A stretch of 59,025 bases of DNA from Bdellovibrionales bacterium (lineage in GTDB: Bacteria > Bdellovibrionota > UBA1018 > CAIMNF01), in the NCBI GenBank assembly GCA_947372355.1, contig CANBTI010000010.1:1-59025 (forward strand). Reading direction: 5' to 3'. The stretch's first letter is position 1. Each line of letters begins with the position of its first letter. Under the pieces are notes generated by a model. That model was not told where the DNA came from. It saw only the letters and a list, made by a program, of their open reading frames with translations, and did no database searches. Position numbers and translations under genes: made by a program. Positions 8,245-17,846 of the stretch are shown piece after piece.

Positions 8245-10195
8245 ACGAACCTTCAAATTCCTTTAGTTTTCGTTGCAGGTCAAGGAATTGTTGGGACAAT
8301 TCCTTAAATTTTTCCATATCTTGGCTCACATCCGCGGCCGCCATCTGGTGCTTTAACTCATGCGAAAATCGTACCCAAATTTTATGAATTCCCTTTTTAA
8401 GTAAAACTTCGAGATGAATCTCGTCTCCAGGGGCCTGCTCCTGAAGGATTGATTCCATAATAACTGACTGTAACTCTTGACTTATTGATTCTCCGAGCAA
8501 AGATTCAGGTGATAATTTTAATTTTGAAAAATCTTCAGGATTTTGAACAACACGCTGTGCCCATGCCCTCAATTCGGTGTCATCAAAAAATGCAGACAGT
8601 GAATCTTTTTCAGGGATTTGTTTCTTCGCTTCGAGAAACAGGGGGCCAAATTTTTCAAATTTCACCAAAAAATGAAGGAGCTGACGATCGTAAGGGGTAA
8701 ACGGAGCTCGTCTAACGGGCCTCGGATTGGTTGGCATCGGGCGCCCCATAGCGTCTTGTCTTGGCGGCATTGGACGTTGCTGACCCTGTTGATGAGAAGA
8801 TCTCTGCCCTGCAACTTGCCCAAGCTTACCGAGCGCTATAGATGGAATTCTCCATTTTTGAATCAATTGATCCACACGCATCGCTCGCCCCACCTCATCG
8901 GTGAAACTTTCCAGCCATTGAGTGATTCTTTTTACCGCGATCGAACGTTCTTCAATATTACCTTCGCTCTTTTTTAATAAGGTTTCAATTTGATGATCGA
9001 GTAATGGAAAGGAAGACTCAATCCACTTTTTCATTTTCTTCGCATTTGGTTTTTCTGAATCATTTAAATCGGGAAGTAAAAATTCATCTGGATCCAGTTT
9101 ACTATCGTAAGGAATGCCGTAGAAAAGAACCCCGTTCCGAAGACCAAGTTCCATTGCTTTTTCAGTGGCACCAATGCCGGCTGCATCTTGATCGAAAAAA
9201 ACGATGATCTTTTTGGCAAGCCTACTCAATGTTTTTAGATGATCTTCGGTGAGTGAAGTTCCGCAAGTGGCTACCGTGTTTTCAAAACCATGTTGGTGCA
9301 TGGCGATCACATCAAAGTTCCCCTCCACCACGATCACCACTTCTTCTTCACGAATGGCGCGCTTGGCTTGGTAGAGTCCGTATAAAAATTTTGATTTGTG
9401 GAAGAGATCACTCTCAGCACTGTTGTAATATTTGGCTACTTTTACTTCAGCATCTTTTTTATCGCAGGAAGGAAGAATTCTGCCGCCAAAACCACACACT
9501 CTTCCGCGCACGTCGATCAGTGGAAATAAAATCCGTTCACGAAACACATCGTAATCGCCGGTTTGTTTTTGAGAAGCACGAATCAACCCAAAATCGCGTG
9601 CGATATCGAGCGGTGCTTTGGATTCATTGAGAAAATTAGTGAGTCCATCGTATTTGGCGGTGGAAACCCCGATTTGAAAATCTTCGATCGTTTTACCTGA
9701 AATTCCACGTTTTTTAATGTATTCCGCTGCTTCAGAAAAAAGTGGGCTGCTTTCACTCGTGAGTTTTCCCAGCGCAGGGGTTTTTCCTTTGAGCAAATTG
9801 TGATGATAATATTGTAAGGAAGCAAAGTGAAGCACGCGTGCGGCCTTTTGAACCCGAGCTCTACGCTGATACATCGCTTGCTCTTCAGCACTGGATGCGT
9901 AAGTGCCTTCAGGGATTTTAATCCCCGCCTTTTCCGCAAGATCTTCGCAAGCTTCTTCAAAACTGAGTCCATGCAGTTTCGTCATGAACGAAATCGCATC
10001 CCCTGTTTCCTTACAGCCAAAACAATAATAAAAATCTTTATTCACCGAGAACGAAGGACTTCGATCCCCATGGAACGGACAACGCCCCATGAATCGGTTA
10101 TTTCCAGACTTTTTGAGATCGACGTTCTCTGAAGCAATATCAATTAATGATATGTTTTGCTTCAGCTGTGCGATCCATTCAGGAGTAAATTTCAT
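8228..10195 (-). CDS. dnaG: DNA primase DnaG
   Basis: A 655-residue primase that makes RNA primers at the replication fork. The N-terminal zinc finger has C39, H42, C58 and C61 ([11 protein letters not shown] and YYCFGC). The TOPRIM core shows [15 protein letters not shown] and VFFDQDAAG, with the metal-binding acidic residues. The linker near residues 460-495 is rich in Q, P and R. The C-terminal 130 residues are helical, the expected DnaB-interaction domain. Its start overlaps the yqeY stop by 4 bases (ATGA), and its end overlaps rpoD. Confidence 0.97.
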   Translation of the reverse strand: MKFTPEWIAQLKQNISLIDIASENVDLKKSGNNRFMGRCPFHGDRSPSFSVNKDFYYCFGCKETGDAISFMTKLHGLSFEEACEDLAEKAGIKIPEGTYASSAEEQAMYQRRARVQKAARVLHFASLQYYHHNLLKGKTPALGKLTSESSPLFSEAAEYIKKRGISGKTIEDFQIGVSTAKYDGLTNFLNESKAPLDIARDFGLIRASQKQTGDYDVFRERILFPLIDVRGRVCGFGGRILPSCDKKDAEVKVAKYYNSAESDLFHKSKFLYGLYQAKRAIREEEVVIVVEGNFDVIAMHQHGFENTVATCGTSLTEDHLKTLSRLAKKIIVFFDQDAAGIGATEKAMELGLRNGVLFYGIPYDSKLDPDEFLLPDLNDSEKPNAKKMKKWIESSFPLLDHQIETLLKKSEGNIEERSIAVKRITQWLESFTDEVGRAMRVDQLIQKWRIPSIALGKLGQVAGQRSSHQQGQQRPMPPRQDAMGRPMPTNPRPVRRAPFTPYDRQLLHFLVKFEKFGPLFLEAKKQIPEKDSLSAFFDDTELRAWAQRVVQNPEDFSKLKLSPESLLGESISQELQSVIMESILQEQAPGDEIHLEVLLKKGIHKIWVRFSHELKHQMAAADVSQDMEKFKELSQQFLDLQRKLKEFEGSYVSGK

Positions 10196-10641
10196 CCGCC
10201 CAATTTTTCACGAACCAATTGATTCACTAATTTGCCATCTGCTTTTCCGGCAACTTTTGGTTGAACGATTTTCATCACTTTACCAAGATCTTTAATGTCT
10301 TTTGCTTGCGCTTCATCTACCGCTGCAGCAACGATGGCTTTAATTTCATCGGCAGTCATTTGCGCTGGCATGAATTGACGAAGATATTTTGCTTCTGCTT
10401 CTTCGGCTGCGACTAAATCTTCTCTACCGCCGGCTTTAAATTGTGTGATCAATTCTTCACGTTGCTTGAGCATGGAGCCGATGATTTTAATCGTGCGCTC
10501 TTCATCTACATCAATACGTTCATCCACTTCGATTTTGCGAATGGCCGCGTGTAGGTTGCGCGAAAATTGAGTGGTGCTTTTATCGCCACCCTTCATCGCT
10601 GTTTTCATGTTCTCTTGATTGGTTTCTTTTATGGTTGGCAT
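10192..10641 (-). CDS. GatB/YqeY domain protein
   Basis: A 149-residue protein of the YqeY family, related to the tail domain of the GatB amidotransferase subunit. Typical segments are KIIGSMLKQREELITQF and AEAKYLRQFMPAQMTADEI. It is thought to bind tRNA or to act in translation quality, but the role is not settled. It commonly sits between rpsU and dnaG, as it does here apart from one inserted gene. The ATG is preceded by TAGGG. It ends in an ATGA overlap with dnaG. Confidence 0.9.
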   Translation of the reverse strand: MPTIKETNQENMKTAMKGGDKSTTQFSRNLHAAIRKIEVDERIDVDEERTIKIIGSMLKQREELITQFKAGGREDLVAAEEAEAKYLRQFMPAQMTADEIKAIVAAAVDEAQAKDIKDLGKVMKIVQPKVAGKADGKLVNQLVREKLGG

Positions 10642-10698
10642 GCCGATACCCTAACAGGTGTCCGACTACTTTTGGATATGCGGCGCAATATAAATGAA

Positions 10699-10726
10699 GA
10701 TTAAATTAAACATGGTGCGAACTCAA
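10699..10726 (-). promoter_or_regulatory. Predicted promoter of yqeY-dnaG-rpoD
   Basis: On the minus strand, TTGAGT (10726-10721) and TAATCT (10704-10699) are 16 bases apart, placing the transcript start about 50 bases before the yqeY ATG. It is a moderate match and would give the operon its own promoter independent of rpsU. Confidence 0.35.
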
Positions 10727-10782
10727 TTTTATGGGGTTAGGGGTTATGGCGCCCAAAGTGCATTTCATTAAGAAACTTTAGA

Positions 10783-11772
10783 TTACTCTTTTAAAAAACC
10801 TTCAATTGAATTCTTCATTTTTTCCCACTGATCTTTTCCTACCGCATCTTCATCGATCACAAGATGATGGTAGGATTTTTCGAGTGTACTACCTGAATTT
10901 GATATCTCTTCAATTTTCCATTGATCAAGATTTTGTTTGGTTTTGATTTTATTAATTTTTCTTTCACTCACCAATTCATCTTTTGGATCGATGAGAATTA
11001 AGGTTGGAATATTGGATGCTTTCATTTCGGATTTTTTGAGATCCCTCTTCATATGGAAAAGAGATAAATAAGCAGCAATCGAAGTTGAAGAATTTGCCTG
11101 ATATGCTTCAGGACTATGACTTGGAATTTTAAGCCCTCTCCCTAAAGGTGCGGCCAATTTAATTAAACTCACTACATCGCGAGTTGCAATCGCCGGTGAA
11201 AATAAAACTACTTTTTTAAGTTCAATTTTCTCTTTCAAGTTTTGATTGAGCAAATCTTCTCCGATGAGCCCACCCAGTGAGTAACCGAAATAATAAATCG
11301 GAAGTCCATTTGCTTCTTTTTTGGCAAAACAATAAGCTAAAAAGGCCTCTTTAAGCCAAAGATCACTGCGAAGATTCCCCATCACCGAACTATCTTCACT
11401 CAAGCCACGATGACCAGAAAAACTAATTCGAATCACTCTCAATCCTTGTTCCTGAAGAAAGTGCACTAAAGAATCCATCTTAGCGGGCTTTGTATTTAAA
11501 CCATGAGCAACAATCGCGATGCCTTTTAATTTAGTGGTGCTTTGAAATATTTCAATCCCATTGGGAGCAATATTATTATTTGGAACGTCTTCACAACTTT
11601 GTTCTCTGAATGATTTTCCATTTTCTAACTTTGCATCAAAAGTGAGAAGAGATTTTTTAATCTCATTCATTTCTTTGGGTAATGGCTGAAGCGAAGGCTG
11701 AGTGCAAACCTCTTGAGCTACTGAACTCAGAGAAATGACCAACGCTATGATGGATGAGAAAAAGTAGCCCAC
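10783..11772 (-). CDS. Secreted alpha/beta-hydrolase
   Basis: A 329-residue protein beginning with a hydrophobic signal peptide (about residues 1-19, ending near SSVAQ). The alpha/beta-hydrolase core includes VAHGLNTKPAKMDSLVHFL for the oxyanion region and GYSLGG for the nucleophile serine (about residue 165). The acid is probably the aspartate in LILIDPKDELV and the histidine is in SYHHLVIDED. It resembles the serine aminopeptidase/lysophospholipase group; substrate unknown. The start codon is GTG; no in-frame ATG is nearby. It sits between rpsU and yqeY, where the classical operon has no such gene. Confidence 0.75.
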   Translation of the reverse strand: MGYFFSSIIALVISLSSVAQEVCTQPSLQPLPKEMNEIKKSLLTFDAKLENGKSFREQSCEDVPNNNIAPNGIEIFQSTTKLKGIAIVAHGLNTKPAKMDSLVHFLQEQGLRVIRISFSGHRGLSEDSSVMGNLRSDLWLKEAFLAYCFAKKEANGLPIYYFGYSLGGLIGEDLLNQNLKEKIELKKVVLFSPAIATRDVVSLIKLAAPLGRGLKIPSHSPEAYQANSSTSIAAYLSLFHMKRDLKKSEMKASNIPTLILIDPKDELVSERKINKIKTKQNLDQWKIEEISNSGSTLEKSYHHLVIDEDAVGKDQWEKMKNSIEGFLKE

Positions 11773-11833
11773 AATTCATGATACGCTAAATCAGTATCGT
11801 CCGAATCCGTCAAATTTTTGGTGATCAATAAAC

Positions 11834-11866
11834 AAAAAAGGCGGAGCACCAGTGATGCTCCGCCTT
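11834..11866 (-). terminator. Rho-independent terminator of rpsU
   Basis: On the minus strand, AAGGCGGAGCA pairs perfectly with TGCTCCGCCTT over 11 bp around a 7-base loop, followed by a T run. It lies about 30 bases after the rpsU stop and before the hydrolase, so it can uncouple rpsU from the downstream genes. Confidence 0.85.
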
Positions 11867-11897
11867 ATTAAATTTTATGACCTCTAAGCTTTGTTAA

Positions 11898-12101
11898 CTA
11901 GTAACGTGGCTTGCGATCGAATCCGCCTTTTTTAGCTTTTTTGCGCGATGCAATAGCTTTCTTCTTACGGCGAACTGATGGTTTTTCGAATGCTTCGCGG
12001 TTGCGAACTTCTCCGAGAGTGCCTGCTTTTTCTACTAACTTTTTAAAACGTTTGAGAGCCGCTTCGAACGAATCTCCGTCTCTAATTACGATTCCTGGCA
12101 T
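11898..12101 (-). CDS. rpsU: Small-subunit ribosomal protein S21
   Basis: A 67-residue S21 beginning [20 protein letters not shown] and ending in the basic tail [14 protein letters not shown]. It binds the 30S platform near the anti-Shine-Dalgarno. ATG at 12101 is chosen over an in-frame codon 18 bases upstream because it has a near-perfect GGGGGTGA ribosome binding site. It is the first gene of the rpsU-dnaG-rpoD-type cluster and has its own terminator. Confidence 0.96.
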   Translation of the reverse strand: MPGIVIRDGDSFEAALKRFKKLVEKAGTLGEVRNREAFEKPSVRRKKKAIASRKKAKKGGFDRKPRY

Positions 12102-12136
12102 GATGTCACCCCCTTCCAAACTTTAGGTAAGCATCA

Positions 12137-12165
12137 GGGATACACGTTCCATAAAAAAGATGCAA
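12137..12165 (-). promoter_or_regulatory. Predicted rpsU promoter overlapping the lptC-lptA start
   Basis: On the minus strand, TTGCAT (12165-12160) and TATCCC (12142-12137) are 17 bases apart. The -35 box coincides with the first codons of the divergent lptC-lptA gene, so transcription of the two genes may interfere. Confidence 0.4.
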
Positions 12166-13221
12166 TACTATTCCAAGGTGTTAGCCCATAACCGCTTTAT
12201 TAAATCTGCGCAGTTTCCCACGTATCTCCTAGCCGGTGTAGCCATGTTTTTGGTCGCCTACTTCGCCTTGCTCTCGCCCTCAAGCTTGGAAGAGGATTTT
12301 AGCGGGGTTCGGGTGGTTCATCCTAAAGACCTACTCAATTTCCTAAAAAACGAATCAGAACCTATTTTAGCCAAAGGGGTGCCTACTGAAATCACTCCTG
12401 CCTATTCACTCAGGAACTTTGATTTTTTTGCCACGACTGAAAATCATCCTCAACTAAAATTTACCGCTAAAAAATCGAACTTTTATCAGAAGGAAGAATT
12501 GATCCACGCTCGGGATTCAATTATTACTTTTCCAGATAATACGGTCGTGACCAGTCGCGAATCTTTATTTTTAACTTTAAAAAATGAAATTGAATTTTTT
12601 GGAAACGTGGTCATCACCTTTGATAATGGCCTTGTCGTGCGAACAAATTACATGAAGGCCATCACTCGCCCAGTGCTAGATATTTTGATACCTATTGGAG
12701 AAGCAGTTTCAGGTGAGAAAATCGATAAAACCGGCAGTGTGGCCTTTAAATCTTTTGGTCTTACTTACTATAATGAAGAACCTAAAATCGTAAAACTCAC
12801 GAGTCAATCTTTAGTTAAAATCACTGGTGATCGACTCACCCAAATTCAATCTGATCAGGCAAAAATGATCTTCATGAAAAATAAAATTTATTTCAACATG
12901 GATGAAAAAAGAGCATTTGATCGTCAGTTTGTGCAAGTTCACCAACAAAACATGGAAATGAAAGCCAGAGTGATTGAAGTGGATTTAAATCACTCCAAAG
13001 TTGAAACAATCTCGGCTCTCACCGATGTTTCCATCAAGGATCGAACTTTTTTTTCTACGAGTGGCAAGGCTATTTTTATTGAAAAACAAAATCAAATTCA
13101 ATTGAGTGACTTCCCTCAAGTTTATCAGGATAATGATACCATCACCGGAGATCTGATCATTTATAATCGAACGGAAGATACAATCGAGGTAAAAGAAAGT
13201 AATGCAATCTATAAACGCTAA
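12160..13221 (+). CDS. LptC-LptA fusion, lipopolysaccharide transport bridge protein
   Basis: A 353-residue protein with one N-terminal membrane helix (YLLAGVAMFLVAYFALL, about residues 22-38) and a periplasmic remainder. Residues 90-170 resemble LptC (FTAKKSNFYQKEELIHARDS, EIEFFGNVVITFDNGL). Residues 205-353 resemble the LptA/OstA beta-jellyroll (ITGDRLTQIQSDQAKM, IQLSDFPQVYQDNDTITGDL). LptC (about 190 residues) and LptA (about 180) are usually separate, and the length here equals their sum. It would carry lipopolysaccharide from the inner-membrane LptB2FG complex across the periplasm. The lptB gene follows with a 20-base overlap. No other lptA is in the window. Confidence 0.7.
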   Translation: MQYYSKVLAHNRFIKSAQFPTYLLAGVAMFLVAYFALLSPSSLEEDFSGVRVVHPKDLLNFLKNESEPILAKGVPTEITPAYSLRNFDFFATTENHPQLKFTAKKSNFYQKEELIHARDSIITFPDNTVVTSRESLFLTLKNEIEFFGNVVITFDNGLVVRTNYMKAITRPVLDILIPIGEAVSGEKIDKTGSVAFKSFGLTYYNEEPKIVKLTSQSLVKITGDRLTQIQSDQAKMIFMKNKIYFNMDEKRAFDRQFVQVHQQNMEMKARVIEVDLNHSKVETISALTDVSIKDRTFFSTSGKAIFIEKQNQIQLSDFPQVYQDNDTITGDLIIYNRTEDTIEVKESNAIYKR

Positions 13222-13954
13222 TTCAGCCCCTATCAAAACACTTCGCGCCGGAAATCTCGTGAAAGCTTATAACAAAAGACCCGTCGTAAAGGGTGTGAGT
13301 TTGGAAGTAAAATCGGGTCAAATTGTAGGTTTGCTTGGATTAAATGGTGCTGGGAAAACCACTACCTTTTATATGATTACCGGCTTAATTGAACCGGATG
13401 CAGGAAATGTATTTTTGAATGATCAAGATATCACAACCTGGAAAATGCACGAAAGAGCTCGTGCTGGAATTGCCTACCTACCTCAAGAACCCTCCGTTTT
13501 TAGAAAACTCACCGTAGAAGAAAACATCATGGCTACGCTTGAGTCACTTCCCCTTTCTCCAAATGAAAGAAAAAAGAGCTTACAAACTCTTCTCGATGAA
13601 TTCTCGTTGAATCATGTTTCTAAACAACAAACTTTTACACTTTCCGGGGGGGAGCGCAGGCGTGTGGAAGTGGCTCGAGCCCTTGCTCTTAATCCATCTT
13701 TTATTTTACTCGATGAACCCTTTGCGGGCGTGGATCCTCTCGCTGTAGCAGATATCCAAAAAATGATTCTTTCTTTGAAACACCGCGGAATTGGTGTTTT
13801 GATCACCGATCACAATGTTCGGGAAACCCTCTCCATTTGTGACTGGGGCTGTATTTTGAGCGAAGGGGTAATTTTCGAAGAAGGAACTCCAGAGCAAATT
13901 GCTAATTCCCCCAAAGCCCGAGAAAAATATCTGGGTGAAAACTTTAAATTTTAG
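13202..13954 (+). CDS. lptB: LPS export ABC transporter ATP-binding protein LptB
   Basis: A 250-residue ATPase. Walker A is GLLGLNGAGKTTTFYM, the Q-loop follows in YLPQEPSVFRKLTVEENI, the signature is LSGGERRRVEVARALA, and Walker B is FILLDEPFAGVDPLAV, all in the LptB-specific form. With LptF and LptG it drives lipopolysaccharide extraction from the inner membrane; lptFG are not in this window. It overlaps the LptC-LptA gene by 20 bases and precedes rpoN, a common gene order. Confidence 0.95.
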   Translation: MQSINANSAPIKTLRAGNLVKAYNKRPVVKGVSLEVKSGQIVGLLGLNGAGKTTTFYMITGLIEPDAGNVFLNDQDITTWKMHERARAGIAYLPQEPSVFRKLTVEENIMATLESLPLSPNERKKSLQTLLDEFSLNHVSKQQTFTLSGGERRRVEVARALALNPSFILLDEPFAGVDPLAVADIQKMILSLKHRGIGVLITDHNVRETLSICDWGCILSEGVIFEEGTPEQIANSPKAREKYLGENFKF

Positions 13955-14030
13955 TCAAGGCTTTGTCGCTCCTCGCTAAGTCTTAAGCAATTTTCAAGCC
14001 AAAATTGGTATTTTCGAGTACAATCATTAC

Positions 14031-15551
14031 ATGGCGATCAAATTAAGTCAGAGCATGAAACTCGGTCAGAACCTGGTGATGACCCCGCAGCTGCAACAAG
14101 CAATCAAGCTTTTGCAACTCAACCACTTGGAACTCGCTGATCTCATCACCCAAGAGTTAACCGATAATCCAATTTTGGAAGAAATCTCGGAAGAGGCTAA
14201 TCCCGATAATGTAGATACTGCGGCCGAAGGTGAAAGTTTTGATCCAGAAGTTCAGCAACAAAATGATGAACAAGCTCAATTGCAACCTGCAACTGAAGAT
14301 AATAAAAATCTCGGCGATAAAGATGATGTAAACTGGGAAGCTTACCTTGAAGATTTTAATGATGGCTCCAGCACTGCCCCATCGATGAAAGAAATTCCGG
14401 ATGGAGACATGCCATCTTACGAAAATCTACTCACCAAAACGACTTCTCTTGAGGAGCATCTTCAGTGGCAATTGAACATGCTCAATTTCACTGAACAAGA
14501 ATTAAAATTCGGACAAATGATCATCGGGGCACTCAATGACGATGGTTATTTTGAAGGCAATCTTTCTACCATGGCTGCTGAAGTTGGCCTTGAATATGAA
14601 GATGCGGAAGAAATTTTGAAAATGATTCAAAATTTTGATCCAGTTGGAATCGGCGCTCGCGATTTACAAGAATGCCTTCTGGCTCAAGCAAAACTACTCG
14701 TTCCACATTCAGTATTAGTGGAAAGCATCATTCAAAGTTGCATGCATGAACTAGAGAAACATAATTTTCCAGCCATCGCAAAAATGCTGGATGTTCCTTT
14801 GGATCAAGTGATTGAAGCAAAAAAAATCATTCACGAATTAGAACCTAAACCAGGAAAAATCTTTACTGAATCGGATACTCAATACATTGCTCCTGATATT
14901 TATGTGATCAAGGTTGCCAATGAATATGTGATTCAAATGAATGATGATGGAATTCCTCGCTTACGGGTTTCTAATTATTATAAAAACATTGTAAAAAAAG
15001 AAGCAGCAGCAAACGCAGCAGCGGGAAATGCCGCTCCAACCAGTGCGCAAACTCAGGCCAAGGAATATGTGCATGAAAAACTTCGTGCAGCGATGTGGCT
15101 CATTAAATCCATTCAGAATCGCCAAAAAACGATTCATAAAGTAACGGAAGCTATATTAGCTCGTCAGCGTGATTTTTTTGAAAAAGGCGCACAACATTTA
15201 AAACCAATGGTTTTGAAAGATATCGCTGCCGATGTAGGCATGCACGAATCCACGATCTCTCGTGTAACCACCAACAAGTATATGCACACACCAGTGGGTA
15301 CATTTGAATTGAAGTATTTTTTCAATTCCAGCATCAACAGCTCTGATGGTGGTGATTCCGTTGCCAGTTCAGCGGTGAAAGAAAAGATTAAGCAACTCAT
15401 TGCCAAAGAAGATTTGAAGAAACCTTTCTCGGATCAACAAATCGTGGAGATTCTTGAAAAAGACAACATCGAGATCGCCAGAAGAACAGTCGCAAAATAT
15501 AGAGAGATGCTCAATATTCTTCCCTCTTCGAAGAGAAAACGTGCATTCTAG
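14031..15551 (+). CDS. rpoN: RNA polymerase sigma-54 factor RpoN
   Basis: A 506-residue sigma-54. The N-terminal activator-interacting region I is glutamine- and leucine-rich (MTPQLQQAIKLLQLNHLEL). An acidic region II follows (about residues 50-125), then the core-binding domain. The HTH ESTISRVTTNKYMHTPVGTF and the C-terminal RpoN box ARRTVAKYRE recognise the -12/-24 promoter. An alanine-rich insert near residues 325-345 (AAANAAAGNAAP) is unusual. It is used with NtrC-type activators, one of which is encoded at 30063-31610. Confidence 0.96.
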   Translation: MAIKLSQSMKLGQNLVMTPQLQQAIKLLQLNHLELADLITQELTDNPILEEISEEANPDNVDTAAEGESFDPEVQQQNDEQAQLQPATEDNKNLGDKDDVNWEAYLEDFNDGSSTAPSMKEIPDGDMPSYENLLTKTTSLEEHLQWQLNMLNFTEQELKFGQMIIGALNDDGYFEGNLSTMAAEVGLEYEDAEEILKMIQNFDPVGIGARDLQECLLAQAKLLVPHSVLVESIIQSCMHELEKHNFPAIAKMLDVPLDQVIEAKKIIHELEPKPGKIFTESDTQYIAPDIYVIKVANEYVIQMNDDGIPRLRVSNYYKNIVKKEAAANAAAGNAAPTSAQTQAKEYVHEKLRAAMWLIKSIQNRQKTIHKVTEAILARQRDFFEKGAQHLKPMVLKDIAADVGMHESTISRVTTNKYMHTPVGTFELKYFFNSSINSSDGGDSVASSAVKEKIKQLIAKEDLKKPFSDQQIVEILEKDNIEIARRTVAKYREMLNILPSSKRKRAF

Positions 15552-15557
15552 GATTCT

Positions 15558-16661
15558 ATGCACCCAGATCAAAAACCTGTTCATTACAGCGATTATTTAA
15601 ATCTCGATTCTATTTTATCGGCTCAAAAACCTGAAAGTGCCAAATACGGTAAAATGGCTCATGATGAAATGCTATTCATCATCATTCATCAAACCTATGA
15701 ATTGTGGTTTAAGCAGATCTTATTTGAGATCAATTCCATCATTGAAATTTTTGAAGAAAAACCACTCCCCTCTCACCGTTTACAAACAGTGGTTGCTCGC
15801 TTTGAGCGGGTCACTGAAATTTTAAAACTCCTGGTAGATCAAGTGCGCATCATTGAAACCATGACCCCACTTGATTTCATGGATTTCAGGGATTACCTCG
15901 TACCTGCTTCTGGATTTCAGAGCCTTCAATTTAAATTGCTCGAAACTAAACTCGGCATCAAGGCAATCAATCGAACCGAGATGGAAAAAAACTTTTATCA
16001 ATCTCGCTTAAAGCCAGAAGATCGTGCCACACTTCAAGCCGCTGAAGAACAACCCAGTTTATTTGAACTCGTGGATCACTGGCTAGAGCGCATGCCTTTT
16101 ACCAAAAAAGGGAAATTCAATTTTTGGAATGATTACGAAAAAGCCGTAAAGATCATGCTTGATCAAGATGAAACGATTATTAAAAACAATCCATCACTAG
16201 ATGAAACTCGAAAACAGATGGAATTAAAAAATCTGGAAATGACCAGAAACAGTTTCAAAAGCATCTTAGATCCAACTCTATTTTCAGAAATTAAAAATAC
16301 TGGTGCAGTAAAGATGTCACAAAACGCATTGCAATCCGCTATTTTTATTCATCTATTCAGAGATCAGCCGATGCTTCAACTTCCTTACAAAATTTTATCC
16401 CTCATCACTGATATTGATGAGTTGCTCACCACTTGGCGCCAACGCCACGCCATCATGGTTCATCGTTTATTGGGAACTAAAATTGGGACAGGCGGATCTT
16501 CTGGACATGAGTACTTAAAAAAAACGACCGAAAGTAACCGTGTGTTTATCGATTTATTTAATCTCGCTACCTTTTTACTTCCTAAATCAAAAATTCCAGC
16601 ACTACCAGCCAACGTTTTAAAAACTTTGGATTTTGAATACGATCATTCTAAAGGAAATTGA
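15558..16661 (+). CDS. kynA: Tryptophan 2,3-dioxygenase
   Basis: A 367-residue heme enzyme that opens the indole ring of L-tryptophan to N-formylkynurenine. Family motifs are HYSDYLNLDSILSAQ, FIIIHQTYELWFKQILFEI with the distal histidine, and GTKIGTGGSSGHEYLKKT, which binds the substrate and includes the region of the heme-ligand histidine. It is longer than the roughly 280-residue bacterial forms and closer to eukaryote-type lengths. It starts 6 bases after rpoN and abuts the kynureninase-like gene with no gap, so the three are probably one transcript. No kynurenine formamidase is seen nearby. Confidence 0.9.
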   Translation: MHPDQKPVHYSDYLNLDSILSAQKPESAKYGKMAHDEMLFIIIHQTYELWFKQILFEINSIIEIFEEKPLPSHRLQTVVARFERVTEILKLLVDQVRIIETMTPLDFMDFRDYLVPASGFQSLQFKLLETKLGIKAINRTEMEKNFYQSRLKPEDRATLQAAEEQPSLFELVDHWLERMPFTKKGKFNFWNDYEKAVKIMLDQDETIIKNNPSLDETRKQMELKNLEMTRNSFKSILDPTLFSEIKNTGAVKMSQNALQSAIFIHLFRDQPMLQLPYKILSLITDIDELLTTWRQRHAIMVHRLLGTKIGTGGSSGHEYLKKTTESNRVFIDLFNLATFLLPKSKIPALPANVLKTLDFEYDHSKGN

Positions 16662-17846
16662 ATGTTCAAAAAGCACTACTCCCGTTTTCTGAGCCAACTT
16701 GGAAATAAGCTACATTTTGCAGCTCATTCACACCATGCCTGGCCAGATGTTTCGAGAGAGGCTCACCTTCAATATTGGGATGATTCTGCAAGATTAATCG
16801 ATGATAAGTGGGAATATATTTTTTCTGAAGTGATTCCCACAGCTCAAAAAAAAATCGCTGAACTTCTACAACTTAAAAATGAAAAGCAGATCGCTTTTGC
16901 GCCCAACACGCATGAGCTTCTCTTTCGTTTACTTTCAACTTTTGAATTAAACACACCCATTAAAATTCTCACCACTAAAAATGAATTTCACTCTTTCCGA
17001 AGACAAACCCAAAGAATGGAAGAGGCAGGTTTAGTTGAAATCACTAGTGTACAAGCAGATGAATTGATCCACGATCGTAAAAAATGGATTGAGGATTTAA
17101 AACATAAACTTCAAAGCGAACATTTTGATTTATTTTTTATCAGTCAGGTTTTTTTTGATTCAGGCTTAGTGTTATCAGAAAGTGAAATTTTAGAACTAGT
17201 TCAAGCCGCCCCTGCTCACACCACTATTTGCATTGATGGTTATCACGCTTTTGCAGCAATCCCCGTTAATTTATCAAAACTCGAAGGAAGAATCTTTTAT
17301 CTCTCTGGCGGGTATAAATACGCACAAGCCGGTGAAGGCATGTGTTTCATGGTGGTTCCTCAATGTGAATGGCGGCCGGTGAATACGGGTTGGTTTGCAG
17401 AAATGGATAGTCTCTCTCACTCAAAATCTTCAAAAGTAAATTACGCTCCTGATGGCGCTGCATTTTTTGGCTCTACCCAAGATGTTTCAGGTTTTTATCG
17501 TTTCAATGCGGTTTGGAAATTTTTTGAAAAAGAAGGTATCTCTATTCCTCAAATTCACTCCCATGTTGAAAAACTTCAGGATTTATTTCTAGCTCACCTA
17601 TCGACTACCACTCTTGCTGCCTATCCACTCTTGAATACAGAAAAAGGGAAGCGTGGTCATTTTTTAGCTTTTGATTTGGGTACCCCAGAAAACTGTGCTC
17701 ATTATGCCAAACTGTTAAAAGAAAAAGGAATCATCACTGATTATCGCGGACAACGACTCAGAATCGGATTTGGTTTATACCAAAACGAAAGCGACGTGAT
17801 GAAATTAATTGCCGAATGTAATGTGGTAACTGCAGTAAATCACTGA
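16662..17846 (+). CDS. Class V aminotransferase-fold PLP enzyme, kynureninase-like
   Basis: A 394-residue fold-type I PLP protein. The aspartate motif is TTICIDGYHAFAAIPVNL and the Schiff-base lysine is in YLSGGYKYAQAGEGMCF. The position directly after tryptophan 2,3-dioxygenase makes kynureninase (kynurenine to anthranilate plus alanine) the best guess. The active-site context (GYKYAQAGEG) is less typical than in classical KynU, so another class V lyase is possible. It ends in TGA, and the last 42 bases overlap the convergent gene. Confidence 0.65.
   Translation: MFKKHYSRFLSQLGNKLHFAAHSHHAWPDVSREAHLQYWDDSARLIDDKWEYIFSEVIPTAQKKIAELLQLKNEKQIAFAPNTHELLFRLLSTFELNTPIKILTTKNEFHSFRRQTQRMEEAGLVEITSVQADELIHDRKKWIEDLKHKLQSEHFDLFFISQVFFDSGLVLSESEILELVQAAPAHTTICIDGYHAFAAIPVNLSKLEGRIFYLSGGYKYAQAGEGMCFMVVPQCEWRPVNTGWFAEMDSLSHSKSSKVNYAPDGAAFFGSTQDVSGFYRFNAVWKFFEKEGISIPQIHSHVEKLQDLFLAHLSTTTLAAYPLLNTEKGKRGHFLAFDLGTPENCAHYAKLLKEKGIITDYRGQRLRIGFGLYQNESDVMKLIAECNVVTAVNH

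Noticed and set aside
8245-8256. Upstream TTG start of rpoD
   Set aside because: ATG 8244 has a proper ribosome binding site and gives the usual N-terminus.
9253-9972. Open frames of 125 and 129 codons within dnaG
   Set aside because: They are antisense or out of frame inside a complete, motif-rich primase gene and have no recognisable protein features.
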